DNA from: Micromonospora vinacea
GTDB lineage: Bacteria; Actinomycetota; Actinomycetes; Mycobacteriales; Micromonosporaceae
DNA length: 64,000 nt
Direction of reading: 5' to 3'
NCBI RefSeq assembly: GCF_015751785.1
Contig: NZ_JADOTY010000001.1
Span: forward strand, 4,092,001 to 4,156,000
Position 1 is the first letter of the stretch. The number at the start of each line of letters is the position of its first letter. Shown one piece after another: positions 33,111-41,466 of this stretch. A model generated the notes under the pieces. The model saw only the letters and a list, made by a program, of their open reading frames with translations, was not told where the DNA came from and ran no database searches. The position numbers and the translations under genes were made by a program.

Positions 33111-34781
33111 CTACGCCGGTGCGGAGGCGGTCAGTGTCTCGGCGGGCGTCAGCTCCCGGCGGGCGGCGGTCAGGAACGCCTCGGCGTACGACTCGGCCGG
33201 GAAGTCACCCAGGTAGCGGCGGCGGGTGGCCCAGCGGGCCTCGGCCAGCGGGTCGGTGTCCAGCAGCGCGGTCAGCACCTCGTCCACGTTGGACATGTCC
33301 CGGCGCAGCACGTAACCCGATCCGGCCAGCGGGAACCGCTCCACGAACCGGTCGCCCTCGTCGCCCATGTCGGTGACCGCGTACGGCTTGCCGGAGTAGA
33401 GGAAGTCGGAGATCACGCCGGACACGTCGGAGACCAGCGCGTCGGCGGAGTTGACGCACTCGGTCAGGCTCAGCTCCCGGGCTGCCGCGCCGACCACGTG
33501 CTGGCGGCCGGTGCGGGCCCGGTCGGCGACGAGCAGTTCGGTCAGGCGGCCCAACTGGCGGGCCGATGCCGGGTTCTGCGCGGTGTACGGGTGGGCCCGC
33601 AGGATCACCGTCGCGCCGCGCTCCACCAGTCGGCGCAGCAGGCCCTCGGCCACCGGCAGCGAGCAGTAGTCGGCGTCGGCGTGGTGCCCCGTCCAGGTCG
33701 GGGTGTACAGCACCGTCGGGTGCGCCAACCCGCGCGTGGGCTCGGAGCCCACCTCGATCGACTCGACCTGTGGGCGACCCACCACCACGAACTTCTCCGC
33801 AGGGATCTGCACCCCGGCGCGGGCGTACCTGTCGATCGCCGCCTGCCCGGCCACGAAGATCCGGTCGAAGATCCCCGACACCGGGTTGGCGCTCGGCGCC
33901 TTGTCGCTGTCGCCGTGGTGCAGCTGGATGTGGGTGAGCTGGGTGAAGCGGACGCAGTGGCTGTTCTTCGCCCCGTGGTTGACGTAGAACGCCGCCCGCA
34001 GGCTCGGCACCAACGCCTGATCCATCGCCCCCAGGGTGGGGCAGTAGACCACCGGGGCGTCGGTGGCCGCCGCGATCGGGGCCAGGAACTCCGGCTCGCG
34101 CAGCATGACCAGAAACGGCCGGCCGATCCGTTCCAGGTACGGCAGCCACATGGTGACCTGGTATTCCGACCCGGGAGGCGCGGAGAAGTAGAGCAGGAAC
34201 TCCGGCTGGTGCCGGCGCAGCGCGGCGGCCACCGACCCGCCACCGGCCCGCGGTCGGAACCGCCGCCGGGCCAGGTCCAGTGCGACAGCGCCGGCTCCCG
34301 CGCCGACCAGCAGGCTGGCGGCCAGCGCCACACCGGCCGGCAGGGCCAGCGCGGCGGCGAGCGCCAGGGCGGCGAGCAGCCCGAGCAGGGCCGTGGCGAG
34401 CCGGCCGGCGATCAGCGCCGTCCAGTTGCGTACCGGCAGGTTGGCCGAACGGATCTCCAGGCTGCCGGCGGTGCGCAGCGGCCCCACCAGCAGCACCAGC
34501 CCCAGCAGGACCAGCCCGGTGGCGACCAGCGCGGGGTCGAGCCCGTCGTCCAGCCGCCGGGAGTAACCGACCAGGATCGCGGCGGCGATCAACGTGGTCT
34601 CCGCCACCAGGTCGGCGCTGGGCCGGATTCGCTGCTCAGCGGCGGAGGCGGCCAGCGCGGCGACGGCCAACGCCAGCCCCCAGCCGGTGGCGCCGGTGAG
34701 CGCCAGCACGACGAAGGCCAGCACTGCCAACCCGGTGGTCAGGCACCGGGCGGCCAGCTTTCGGACCAGGTCGCCGCGCAT
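33111..34781 (-). CDS. TagF-like CDP-glycerol/ribitol polyol-phosphate transferase
   Basis: Likely adds glycerol- or ribitol-phosphate units to a teichoic-acid chain at the inner membrane face. The first 170 residues hold several hydrophobic segments, which is unusual, since classical TagF is only peripherally attached. The GT-B catalytic part has IQLHHGDSDKAPSANP, AEKFVVVGRPQVE, VLYTPTWTGHHADADY, ILRAHPYTAQN and ALVSDVSGVISDFLYSGKP, all TagF hallmarks. 556 residues. The ATG has GGAG 4 nt upstream. It lies 33 bases after the cytidylyltransferase-SDR gene, so it is last in the reverse operon permease-ATPase-TarI/SDR-TagF. Confidence 0.88.
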   Translation of the reverse strand: MRGDLVRKLAARCLTTGLAVLAFVVLALTGATGWGLALAVAALAASAAEQRIRPSADLVAETTLIAAAILVGYSRRLDDGLDPALVATGLVLLGLVLLVGPLRTAGSLEIRSANLPVRNWTALIAGRLATALLGLLAALALAAALALPAGVALAASLLVGAGAGAVALDLARRRFRPRAGGGSVAAALRRHQPEFLLYFSAPPGSEYQVTMWLPYLERIGRPFLVMLREPEFLAPIAAATDAPVVYCPTLGAMDQALVPSLRAAFYVNHGAKNSHCVRFTQLTHIQLHHGDSDKAPSANPVSGIFDRIFVAGQAAIDRYARAGVQIPAEKFVVVGRPQVESIEVGSEPTRGLAHPTVLYTPTWTGHHADADYCSLPVAEGLLRRLVERGATVILRAHPYTAQNPASARQLGRLTELLVADRARTGRQHVVGAAARELSLTECVNSADALVSDVSGVISDFLYSGKPYAVTDMGDEGDRFVERFPLAGSGYVLRRDMSNVDEVLTALLDTDPLAEARWATRRRYLGDFPAESYAEAFLTAARRELTPAETLTASAPA

Positions 34782-34814
34782 GTCGCTCCGTTCGTGGTTC
34801 CGCAGCCGTCGGCG

Positions 34815-36332
34815 TCAGTTGGCGGACGTCGCGCCGGCCGGCGTCTCGACCCGACCCGACCCGGCCTGGGCCGGCACGCTCGGCGTGGGCCCGTCGCCGG
34901 GCGCCCGGCGTACGTCGATCACCTGACCGGTCAGGTCGGAGATCAGCACGTCCAGCGACGACTGGGCGACGGCCTCCGCGGCGAGCAGGGTGTGCTCCGG
35001 CTCCTCGCCGAAGGCCTTCGTCCGCATCGGGGTGGCGGTGCGCTCCGGGTTGATGCAGTTGACACGTACGCCCACGTCGGCCCACTCGTCGGCGAGCGCC
35101 TGGGTGAGGTTGACCAGGGCGGCCTTGGTGGCCGAGTAGAGCGCGTAGCGGGCCCGGCCCCGGGTGTAGGAGCTGGAGGTGTAGAGCAGCAGTTGGCCCT
35201 TGGTCTGCTGGAGGTACGGGAGGGCCTGGCGGGCGATGGTCACCGGGCCGACGAAGTTGACCTGGAGCAGCCGGTCCATGGTCTCCTCGTCCATCTCGGC
35301 GAGGGCGCCCTTCTCCAGGATGCCGGCGGTGACCACCACGTGGTCGATCCGGCCGGTGGCCTCGAAGGCGGTCGTCAGGGCGGCCTCGACGTCCTCGGCC
35401 CGCTCCACGTGGGTGCCGGTGCTGGACCGGCTGAACGGGAAGACCTGGGCGCCGTAGCGGCGGGCCAGCTCGGTCAACTCGTGGCCGATGCCGTAGCTGC
35501 CGCCGAACACCACGATGGTGCGGCCGGTCAGCTCCTCGCTGTAGCTGCGGTGGTCGGTCAGCCGGGGCGCCTGCGCCGCGGCGAGCTGGAAGAGCTTGTC
35601 CGCCAGGTGCACGTCGACCGGGTGGGTGACCTTGATGTTCTCGTCCGAACCGTCGATCACCTTGATCGGGGTGCCGGGAAGGTAACGCAGCACCACGCCG
35701 CAGTCGTCGGTGGCGGCGAAGTCCGGGTCGTCCTCGGCGATCCGGTACGCCGCCCGGATCGTGGGGGAGCGGAACGCCTGCGGGGTCTGGCCCCGGCGCA
35801 GCCGGGAGCGCACCGGGATGTCGGTGATGCAGTCGTTGTCGTCGACCTGGATGATCGTGTCCGCGGAGGGGATGGCCACGTCCACGGCGGCGTAGCTCCA
35901 GAGCGCGTTGACGCACTCGCGCACGATCCGGCCGCTGAGCAGCGGGCGCACCGCGTCGTGGAAGAGGATGTTGCAGTCTTCCGGGCCGACGGCGTCCAGC
36001 GCGATCCGGGTGGTGGCGTTGCGGGTGTCACCGCCCTCGATCACCTTGGTGACCTTGCGCAGGCCGGCCTTCTCGACGATCTGCCGGGCGTCCTCGACGT
36101 GGCCGGTGGCCATCAGCACGATGATCTCGTCGATCTCCGGTGCCGCCTCGAAGACCGCCAGGGTGTGCTCGATGATCGGCTTACCGGCGATCTTCAGCAG
36201 CTGCTTCGGGATGCCGAGGCCCAGCCGGGTCCCGGTGCCTCCGGCCAGGACCACCGCCACTGTCCGCGAGGGCCGCCACGGCGTCTGGGTCTCCGCTTCG
36301 GCGTCCGGGCCAGTGGTCTGGTCCTGCGTCAT
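34815..36332 (-). CDS. Fused cytidylyltransferase and SDR (CDP-polyol synthase type)
   Basis: Bifunctional enzyme of 505 residues. Residues about 20-245 are an IspD/TarI nucleotidyltransferase (AVVLAGGTGTRLGLGIPKQ, FHDAVRPLLS, RRGQTPQAF, ENIKVTHPVD). Residues about 255-480 are a classical SDR (VFGGSYGIGHEL, Ser in YTSSSYTR, YSATK). This domain order matches the CDP-ribitol synthases in which D-ribulose-5-phosphate is reduced and then activated with CTP (Bcs1 of Haemophilus type b). It would supply CDP-ribitol for the TagF-like polymerases. The ATG has GAGGA 8 nt upstream. The last 30 residues are a disordered tail. Confidence 0.88.
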   Translation of the reverse strand: MTQDQTTGPDAEAETQTPWRPSRTVAVVLAGGTGTRLGLGIPKQLLKIAGKPIIEHTLAVFEAAPEIDEIIVLMATGHVEDARQIVEKAGLRKVTKVIEGGDTRNATTRIALDAVGPEDCNILFHDAVRPLLSGRIVRECVNALWSYAAVDVAIPSADTIIQVDDNDCITDIPVRSRLRRGQTPQAFRSPTIRAAYRIAEDDPDFAATDDCGVVLRYLPGTPIKVIDGSDENIKVTHPVDVHLADKLFQLAAAQAPRLTDHRSYSEELTGRTIVVFGGSYGIGHELTELARRYGAQVFPFSRSSTGTHVERAEDVEAALTTAFEATGRIDHVVVTAGILEKGALAEMDEETMDRLLQVNFVGPVTIARQALPYLQQTKGQLLLYTSSSYTRGRARYALYSATKAALVNLTQALADEWADVGVRVNCINPERTATPMRTKAFGEEPEHTLLAAEAVAQSSLDVLISDLTGQVIDVRRAPGDGPTPSVPAQAGSGRVETPAGATSAN

Positions 36333-36478
36333 TGCCGGATCCTCACTCTCAGGGATGCGTTAACGGAAGGTTCCGCCCGAGCGGCGACGGAATGAACCTT
36401 AACGCGCGGACCGCGTCGCCCCAACGCGGGCGACGCGGTCCTCAGGTGCCGTGTCGATGCCGGACGTTCGCCGGAACT

Positions 36479-37297
36479 CTACTTGCTGTTCGCGTACGCC
36501 TCGTACGCCCGGATGACCTCGTCGGTGGGGCCATCCATCCGGATGACGCCCGATTCCAGCCAGATCGTCCGTTCGCAGGTGTCCCGGACGGAGGAGAGCT
36601 GGTGGCTGACCAGGAACACCGTTCCCGCGCCCTCCCGCAGCTCCCGCACCCGCTGTTCGCTGCGCTTGCGGAAGCCCTTGTCGCCGGTGGCGAGCGCCTC
36701 GTCGATGAGCAGCACGTCGTGCTTCTTGGCGGCGGCGATGGAGAACCGCAGCCGGGCCGCCATGCCGGACGAGTACGTCCGCATCGGCAGGCTGGCGAAG
36801 TCACCCCGCTCGTTGATCCCGGAGAAGTCGATGATCCCCGCGGCCTGCTTGGCCACGTCGTCGGGGTGCATGCCCATGGCCAGGCAGCCGAGGACGACGT
36901 TGCGCTCCCCGGAGAGGTCGTTGAGCAGGGCGGCGTTGACGCCCAGCAGCGACGGCTGCCCCTGGGTGTGGATGGCGCCCCGGTTGACCGGCAGCAGGCC
37001 GGCGATGGCCCGCAGGATGGTGGACTTGCCGGAGCCGTTGCTGCCGATCAGCCCGATCGCCTCGCCCCGGTACGCGGTGAAGGAGACGCCCTTGACCGCG
37101 TGCACCTCCCGGACGTTCGGCGCGTGGGTGCGCTTGACCAGCCGGCGCAGCGCGGCGACCGGCGTGGTGCCACCGGAGGCGCCCTGGTGCACCCGGTAGA
37201 TGATGTGCGCGTCGTCCACGACGACTGTCGGGATGCGTTCCTGAGTCCGGGTCATCGTCGCGCTCGCCTCGATGGGGGCGTCGAAGTGCTCAACCAC
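36479..37297 (-). CDS. TagH-like ABC exporter ATP-binding subunit
   Basis: ATPase of a polysaccharide/teichoic acid exporter, 272 residues. Walker A GSNGSGKST, signature TYSSGMAARLRF, Walker B HDVLLIDEAL and the switch His in FLVSHQLSS are intact. The GVNAALLNDLSGERNV segment is typical of TagH/RfbE/Wzt exporters. It lacks the long C-terminal carbohydrate-binding extension of some Wzt proteins. The GTG start overlaps the permease stop by 8 bases, with AGGAG 7 nt upstream, so the two are coupled. Together they should flip the lipid-linked polymer. Confidence 0.92.
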   Translation of the reverse strand: MVEHFDAPIEASATMTRTQERIPTVVVDDAHIIYRVHQGASGGTTPVAALRRLVKRTHAPNVREVHAVKGVSFTAYRGEAIGLIGSNGSGKSTILRAIAGLLPVNRGAIHTQGQPSLLGVNAALLNDLSGERNVVLGCLAMGMHPDDVAKQAAGIIDFSGINERGDFASLPMRTYSSGMAARLRFSIAAAKKHDVLLIDEALATGDKGFRKRSEQRVRELREGAGTVFLVSHQLSSVRDTCERTIWLESGVIRMDGPTDEVIRAYEAYANSK

Positions 37298-38183
37298 GGC
37301 CGTACTCCTGTTCGCCGCGCCAGAAGTAGATGAAACCGCCGATGCCGGCCACCAGCGCCCACCCGGCGCCGACCAGCCAGAGCTGGGTCAGCGACTCGTT
37401 GAGCAGCGGTGCCTCCTCGAGCAGCGTGTACCGGGCCAGCTCGATGTAGACCAGCAGCGGGTTGTACTGGACCAGTGTCGTCGCCCAACTGGGCAGCCGT
37501 TCGAAGAGGCTGACGCTGTAGAGGACGCCGGAGCCGTACATCCAGGTGCGCATGATGAACGGCATGACCTGCTTCAGGTCGCTCGACTTGGAGCCCAGCC
37601 GGGCCACCAGCAGCACCACGCCGGCGTTGAACACCGCCTGCAGCAGCAGTGCCGGCACCAGCAGCAGCCACTCCCAGGTGAGCGGTTCGCCGGTGGCCAG
37701 CACGATGCCGATCAGGACCACCATCGACGCCAGCAGTTGCTGGAACTGCGTCATCGTCGTCGACAGCGGCAGGCTGGCCCGGGGGAAGTGCAGTGCCCGG
37801 ATCAGCCCCAGGTTGCTGCTGATCGACTGGGTGCCGGCCAGGACCGCGCTCTGGGTGAAGTTGAAGATGAACAACCCGGTGGTCAGGTAGGCGATGAAGT
37901 TCGGGATGCTGTTCTGTGCGAGCACCACCCCGAAGATCAGGTAGTAGACCGCCGCGTTGGTCAGCGGGGTGAGCACCTGCCAGAGCTGACCCAGCTTGGC
38001 GTTGCTGTACGAGGCGACGAGCTTGGCGTTGGCGTACGCGGCGATGAAGTGCCGGTAGGCCCATAGTCGGCGGCTGTACTCGACGAGGCTGGGGCGCTCA
38101 CCGGCGACCCGTAGCCCGTGCCGAGCGGCCAGCTGCGCCTGGGTCAGGCCCGTGTCGGGGTCGACCAGCGCGGTGGTGGCCAT
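37290..38183 (-). CDS. TagG-like ABC-2 exporter permease
   Basis: Membrane subunit of the teichoic acid-type exporter, 297 residues with about six transmembrane segments. The N-terminal cytoplasmic part YRHFIAAYANAKLVASYSNAKLGQLWQVLTPL is the typical ABC-2 amphipathic region, and NPLLVYIELARYTLLEE lies near the C-terminus. The ATG at 38183 is the start (GGAG about 10 nt upstream); the frame stays open to 39302 but that portion is the antisense of other genes. It heads the reverse-strand operon and is divergent from a TetR regulator gene. Confidence 0.9.
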   Translation of the reverse strand: MATTALVDPDTGLTQAQLAARHGLRVAGERPSLVEYSRRLWAYRHFIAAYANAKLVASYSNAKLGQLWQVLTPLTNAAVYYLIFGVVLAQNSIPNFIAYLTTGLFIFNFTQSAVLAGTQSISSNLGLIRALHFPRASLPLSTTMTQFQQLLASMVVLIGIVLATGEPLTWEWLLLVPALLLQAVFNAGVVLLVARLGSKSSDLKQVMPFIMRTWMYGSGVLYSVSLFERLPSWATTLVQYNPLLVYIELARYTLLEEAPLLNESLTQLWLVGAGWALVAGIGGFIYFWRGEQEYGRG

Positions 38184-38327
38184 GGAAATGGCGCTCCGAT
38201 CTTTCGTGCAGACGGGGGTTGCTCGCGACGATCGAATCCTAGTGGGAAATATGCGCGGGGCGCCGCCTCGTCGCTGCGAGGACAGTAGTCCGAAACACGT
38301 CGGGACGCAACCGTATCGTCGTTGCGC

Positions 38328-38367
38328 TACGCTGTCCGGCGTGACCTGCGATAAGAGCCCTCGATGA
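38328..38367 (+). promoter_or_regulatory. Promoter and 8-codon leader ORF before the TetR gene
   Basis: A TACGCT -10 box (38328-38333) lies 7 nt before a GTG at 38341 that opens an 8-codon frame (MTCDKSPR). Its TGA overlaps the TetR ATG (ATGA at 38364-38367). The TetR start has no ribosome site of its own, so it may depend on translation of this leader. Confidence 0.5.
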
Positions 38368-39002
38368 CCACCGAAAAGAGGCGGGCGCCGGCTGGCGCGG
38401 CGGTGTTGCGCGACGAGATCACCACGGCGATCCGCCGCGCGCTGATGCAGGAGCTCGCCGCGGTCGGCTACGGCCGGCTCTCCATCGAGGCGGTGGCCCG
38501 GCGGGCCGGCGTCAGCAAGACGGCGATCTACCGACGCTGGAGCTCGAAGCTCGACCTGGTGCTGGAGATCGTCGCCGCCGCGGCACACGGCAAGCTCCCC
38601 GCCCTGGACACCGGCACGCTGCGCGGTGATCTCGCGTTGCTGTTCCAGGCGGTCGCGCACGCGCTCCGGCACCCACTGGCGTCGCAGATCATTCCGGACC
38701 TGCTGGCCGAGGCCGCCCGCAACCCCAGCATCGACGCCACCCTGCGTCAGGTGCTGCACGCCCGCCAGCAGGAGATCGGCGGTCGCCTGGTCACCCGTGC
38801 CGTGCAGCGTGGCGAGCTGCCCGCCGACACCGAGCTGGACGCCGCCGTCGACCTCATCGTGGGGCCGCTCTACTGGCGGCTCGCCATCGCTCGCCTCCCG
38901 CTCACCGACGGTTACCTCGACAACCTGGTCGACGCCGTGGCGGCCGGGCTCGGCGCCGACAGCGCCCTGCCCCGCCCCCGGGCCGCACCGATGTCGGGTT
39001 GA
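38364..39002 (+). CDS. TetR-family transcription regulator
   Basis: A 212-residue TetR repressor-type protein. The helix-turn-helix is LSIEAVARRAGVSKTAIYRRWSSKLDLVLE (read in two parts, residues about 34-63). The C-terminal ligand domain resembles the TetR_C group with RHPLASQIIPDLLAEAARNP. It is divergent from the exporter operon, 180 bases apart, so control of that operon or of itself is likely. The ligand is unknown. Confidence 0.9.
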   Translation: MTTEKRRAPAGAAVLRDEITTAIRRALMQELAAVGYGRLSIEAVARRAGVSKTAIYRRWSSKLDLVLEIVAAAAHGKLPALDTGTLRGDLALLFQAVAHALRHPLASQIIPDLLAEAARNPSIDATLRQVLHARQQEIGGRLVTRAVQRGELPADTELDAAVDLIVGPLYWRLAIARLPLTDGYLDNLVDAVAAGLGADSALPRPRAAPMSG

Positions 39003-39126
39003 CCAGCCCCCGACACTCGGTCGCCGGCAGCAGCGGCCTCCCTGCCCGATTCCGCTACGCTGCCCCCTTGACACCCGGCCGTCACCGTGCCGATGCCCCT
39101 CATCCGCCTGACGAGTAAGGACGCCC

Positions 39127-41238
39127 GTGGCCAACGTCGACAGCATCGCCGTAGCGCCCGCCGAACCGGATCCGACGCCGCGGCCCGAGCAGGCGTCCCG
39201 GCCCGCCGACGCCCGCACCGGGCTGTCCCGGGTACGCGCGCTGGTGGCCGTCGCCCCGGCGGTGCTCACCGATGGCGCGGTGATCGCGTTCGCGCTCTTC
39301 ACAGTGCTCTACCACCTGGCCTTCCTGGGTGACCTGCGTCCGTCGGTCACCTTCCGGATCTGGCTGCTGGCCTGTGTGGTGCTCGCGGTCGCGGCCGTGC
39401 TGCGTGCCCGCCGCCGCGCCCGGGCCGACACCGCCCCGGCCGACAGCGCCCCGGTGGCACAGGAGAAGCCGGTCAGCGCGCGGCCCGCCGCCGACCGTCG
39501 CCTGCTGATCGGTGTGCTGGTCGCCGCCGCCGTGGCCGCCGTCTCCGCCGGTCTGGCCAACACCAGCGTCAACGTCTCCTGGTGGATCCCGGCCGTGTCC
39601 GGCCTGCTCGCGGCCGTCGGCGGGCTGCTGCTGGTGCGCCAGGCATGGCTGAGCGGCCCGACGCCCACCTCGGCCGTCCCGGCGCCCACCCCGGCGCAGT
39701 CGGCGTACGCGCTGGTCGTCTCGGTCCTGGTCGGCATCTCGTCGTTCTTCCTGGCCCGCAACACCCCGGACGACGTCTACTACGTCGGCAAGTCGGTGTG
39801 GATCGCCGAGCGTGACCTGATCCCGCTCAACGACTTCCTGTTCTCCGAGAACGTGCTGCCGCCGATGGGCTCGCAGCCGCCCATCCCGTCGATCGAGGTC
39901 TTCGACGGCGCGTTCGCCAACGTCTTCGGCATCCACGCCAGCTCGGCCCTCTGGTACGTGCTGCTGCCGATCATGACGGTGCTCGCGGCGCTGGCGCTGT
40001 GGCGGCTGACGCACCGGTGGGCCCCGCGCCGTCCGGTGCTCGCCTTCACAGTGGCTGTCGCGTACCTCTACCTCGTCGCGGGCGGGGACGCCGCACTGGG
40101 CACCTTCCACATTCCCCGGATGCACGAGGGCAAGGGCATGTTCGTCTCGGCGGTCATCCCGCTGATGTGGCTCTACCTGACCGAGTGGTTCGACAACCGC
40201 TCGCGGCGCAGCCTGCTGCTCATCGTGGCGCTCTCCATCACCGCGATCGGGCTCACCAACACCGCGGCGATCATCCTGCCGATGCTGGTCGGCGCCGCAG
40301 GCTTCGCCATGCTGCTGGTCGGCCGGTGGAAGGCGGCCGTCGTCGCGGCGGTCGCCGCCCTCGCGTACCCGATCGGCTCGCTGGTGGTCTCCCGCCTGGT
40401 GCTCGGCGGTATGAGCGCGACCGGCGCGGACGACGTCTTCTTCGACGCGGCGTCCACCTACCGGCGGACCCTGCTGTTCGGCGTGGTCGGGGTGATCAGC
40501 GGTCTGGCGCTGTGGTGCGGCGCGTTGATCGCCCGTCGACGTACGCCCGCGCTGCTCGCCGCCGGTGCCGCCCTCGCGTTGAGCGTGTTGTTCGTGCCCG
40601 GTGTCCTGGAGCTGCTGAGCGCGTTGAGCGGCATCTCGGTGGTGCTCTGGCGCGTGCCGTGGCTGCTCGCCCTGCCGACGCTGATCGGTCTGCTCTGCAC
40701 AGTGAATGTGCCGGCACCGACCCGGGCGCTGCGCCGGGCGGCGTCCGGGGGAATCGCGGTGCTGCTGGTCGCCTCGTTCGCGCTGTTCGCCACCCCGATG
40801 TGGTCGCCGAAGAGCTGGGTCGACGTGCACGACCGCCCCACCTGGAAGCTTCCGCAGCAGCGTCAGGCGATCGCGTTCTGGATCAAGGACCTGGACCGCC
40901 CGCAGGGCCTGCTGCTCGCCCCGAAGACGATCATGCGCACCACACCGATCGTCACCAGCAGGGTCCGGGTCGTCCTGCCCCGCGACTTCTACCTCGTCGA
41001 GTACGACCTCAGCTCCCAGTTCGCCAAGGACCGACTGCTGCTCGCCGGCTTCGCGGACGGCACCGCCAGCCCGACGCCGGCCGAGTTGAAGCCGGCACTG
41101 GACCGCCTCGACGTGGGCACCATCTGCGTCTACAACGGCAACCGGTACGCCCGCGACACCGCGCCGCAGCTGGGCTACCAGGAGTTCGCCAAGCGCAAGG
41201 CTCCCGGCGCGATGACCTGCTTCCGGCGGGTCGGCTGA
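39127..41238 (+). CDS. Large polytopic membrane protein, GT-C-like
   Basis: A 703-residue integral membrane protein with about 13 transmembrane segments. Between segments is RNTPDDVYYVGKSVWIAE, an acidic loop reminiscent of the catalytic loop of GT-C transferases, and a soluble extracytoplasmic domain of about 150 residues forms the C-terminus (from WVDVHDRPTWKLPQQ). A Pro/Ala-rich spacer (about 95-120) interrupts the first third. The GTG start has AAGGA 4-5 nt upstream. It lies between the TetR gene and a second TagF-like gene, so it probably modifies a wall polymer. Confidence 0.75.
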   Translation: MANVDSIAVAPAEPDPTPRPEQASRPADARTGLSRVRALVAVAPAVLTDGAVIAFALFTVLYHLAFLGDLRPSVTFRIWLLACVVLAVAAVLRARRRARADTAPADSAPVAQEKPVSARPAADRRLLIGVLVAAAVAAVSAGLANTSVNVSWWIPAVSGLLAAVGGLLLVRQAWLSGPTPTSAVPAPTPAQSAYALVVSVLVGISSFFLARNTPDDVYYVGKSVWIAERDLIPLNDFLFSENVLPPMGSQPPIPSIEVFDGAFANVFGIHASSALWYVLLPIMTVLAALALWRLTHRWAPRRPVLAFTVAVAYLYLVAGGDAALGTFHIPRMHEGKGMFVSAVIPLMWLYLTEWFDNRSRRSLLLIVALSITAIGLTNTAAIILPMLVGAAGFAMLLVGRWKAAVVAAVAALAYPIGSLVVSRLVLGGMSATGADDVFFDAASTYRRTLLFGVVGVISGLALWCGALIARRRTPALLAAGAALALSVLFVPGVLELLSALSGISVVLWRVPWLLALPTLIGLLCTVNVPAPTRALRRAASGGIAVLLVASFALFATPMWSPKSWVDVHDRPTWKLPQQRQAIAFWIKDLDRPQGLLLAPKTIMRTTPIVTSRVRVVLPRDFYLVEYDLSSQFAKDRLLLAGFADGTASPTPAELKPALDRLDVGTICVYNGNRYARDTAPQLGYQEFAKRKAPGAMTCFRRVG

Positions 41239-41466
41239 GCGCTTCACCCGCACCGAGCGCCCGGCCCCGTGGTGGGGTCGGGCGCGCCCCGGGGCGGAAC
41301 TTTGCCCGAAATGGTGCCGGATACCCGAGCGACACCGAGCTGTCCCCTCGCGTTAAGGTCGCAGTCACACGCAGCCGGCCGCTACTGAGCCGCTGTGCGA
41401 CGGGGGAGTGACGTCGGTCCATCACGGGCACCGCCCGCAACGAAATCTCGTAGGGAGCGAACTCGT

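Noticed and set aside
38184..39302. Extension of the exporter permease frame by about 370 codons upstream
   Set aside because: It covers the TetR gene in antisense; the permease family starts at the ATG at 38183.
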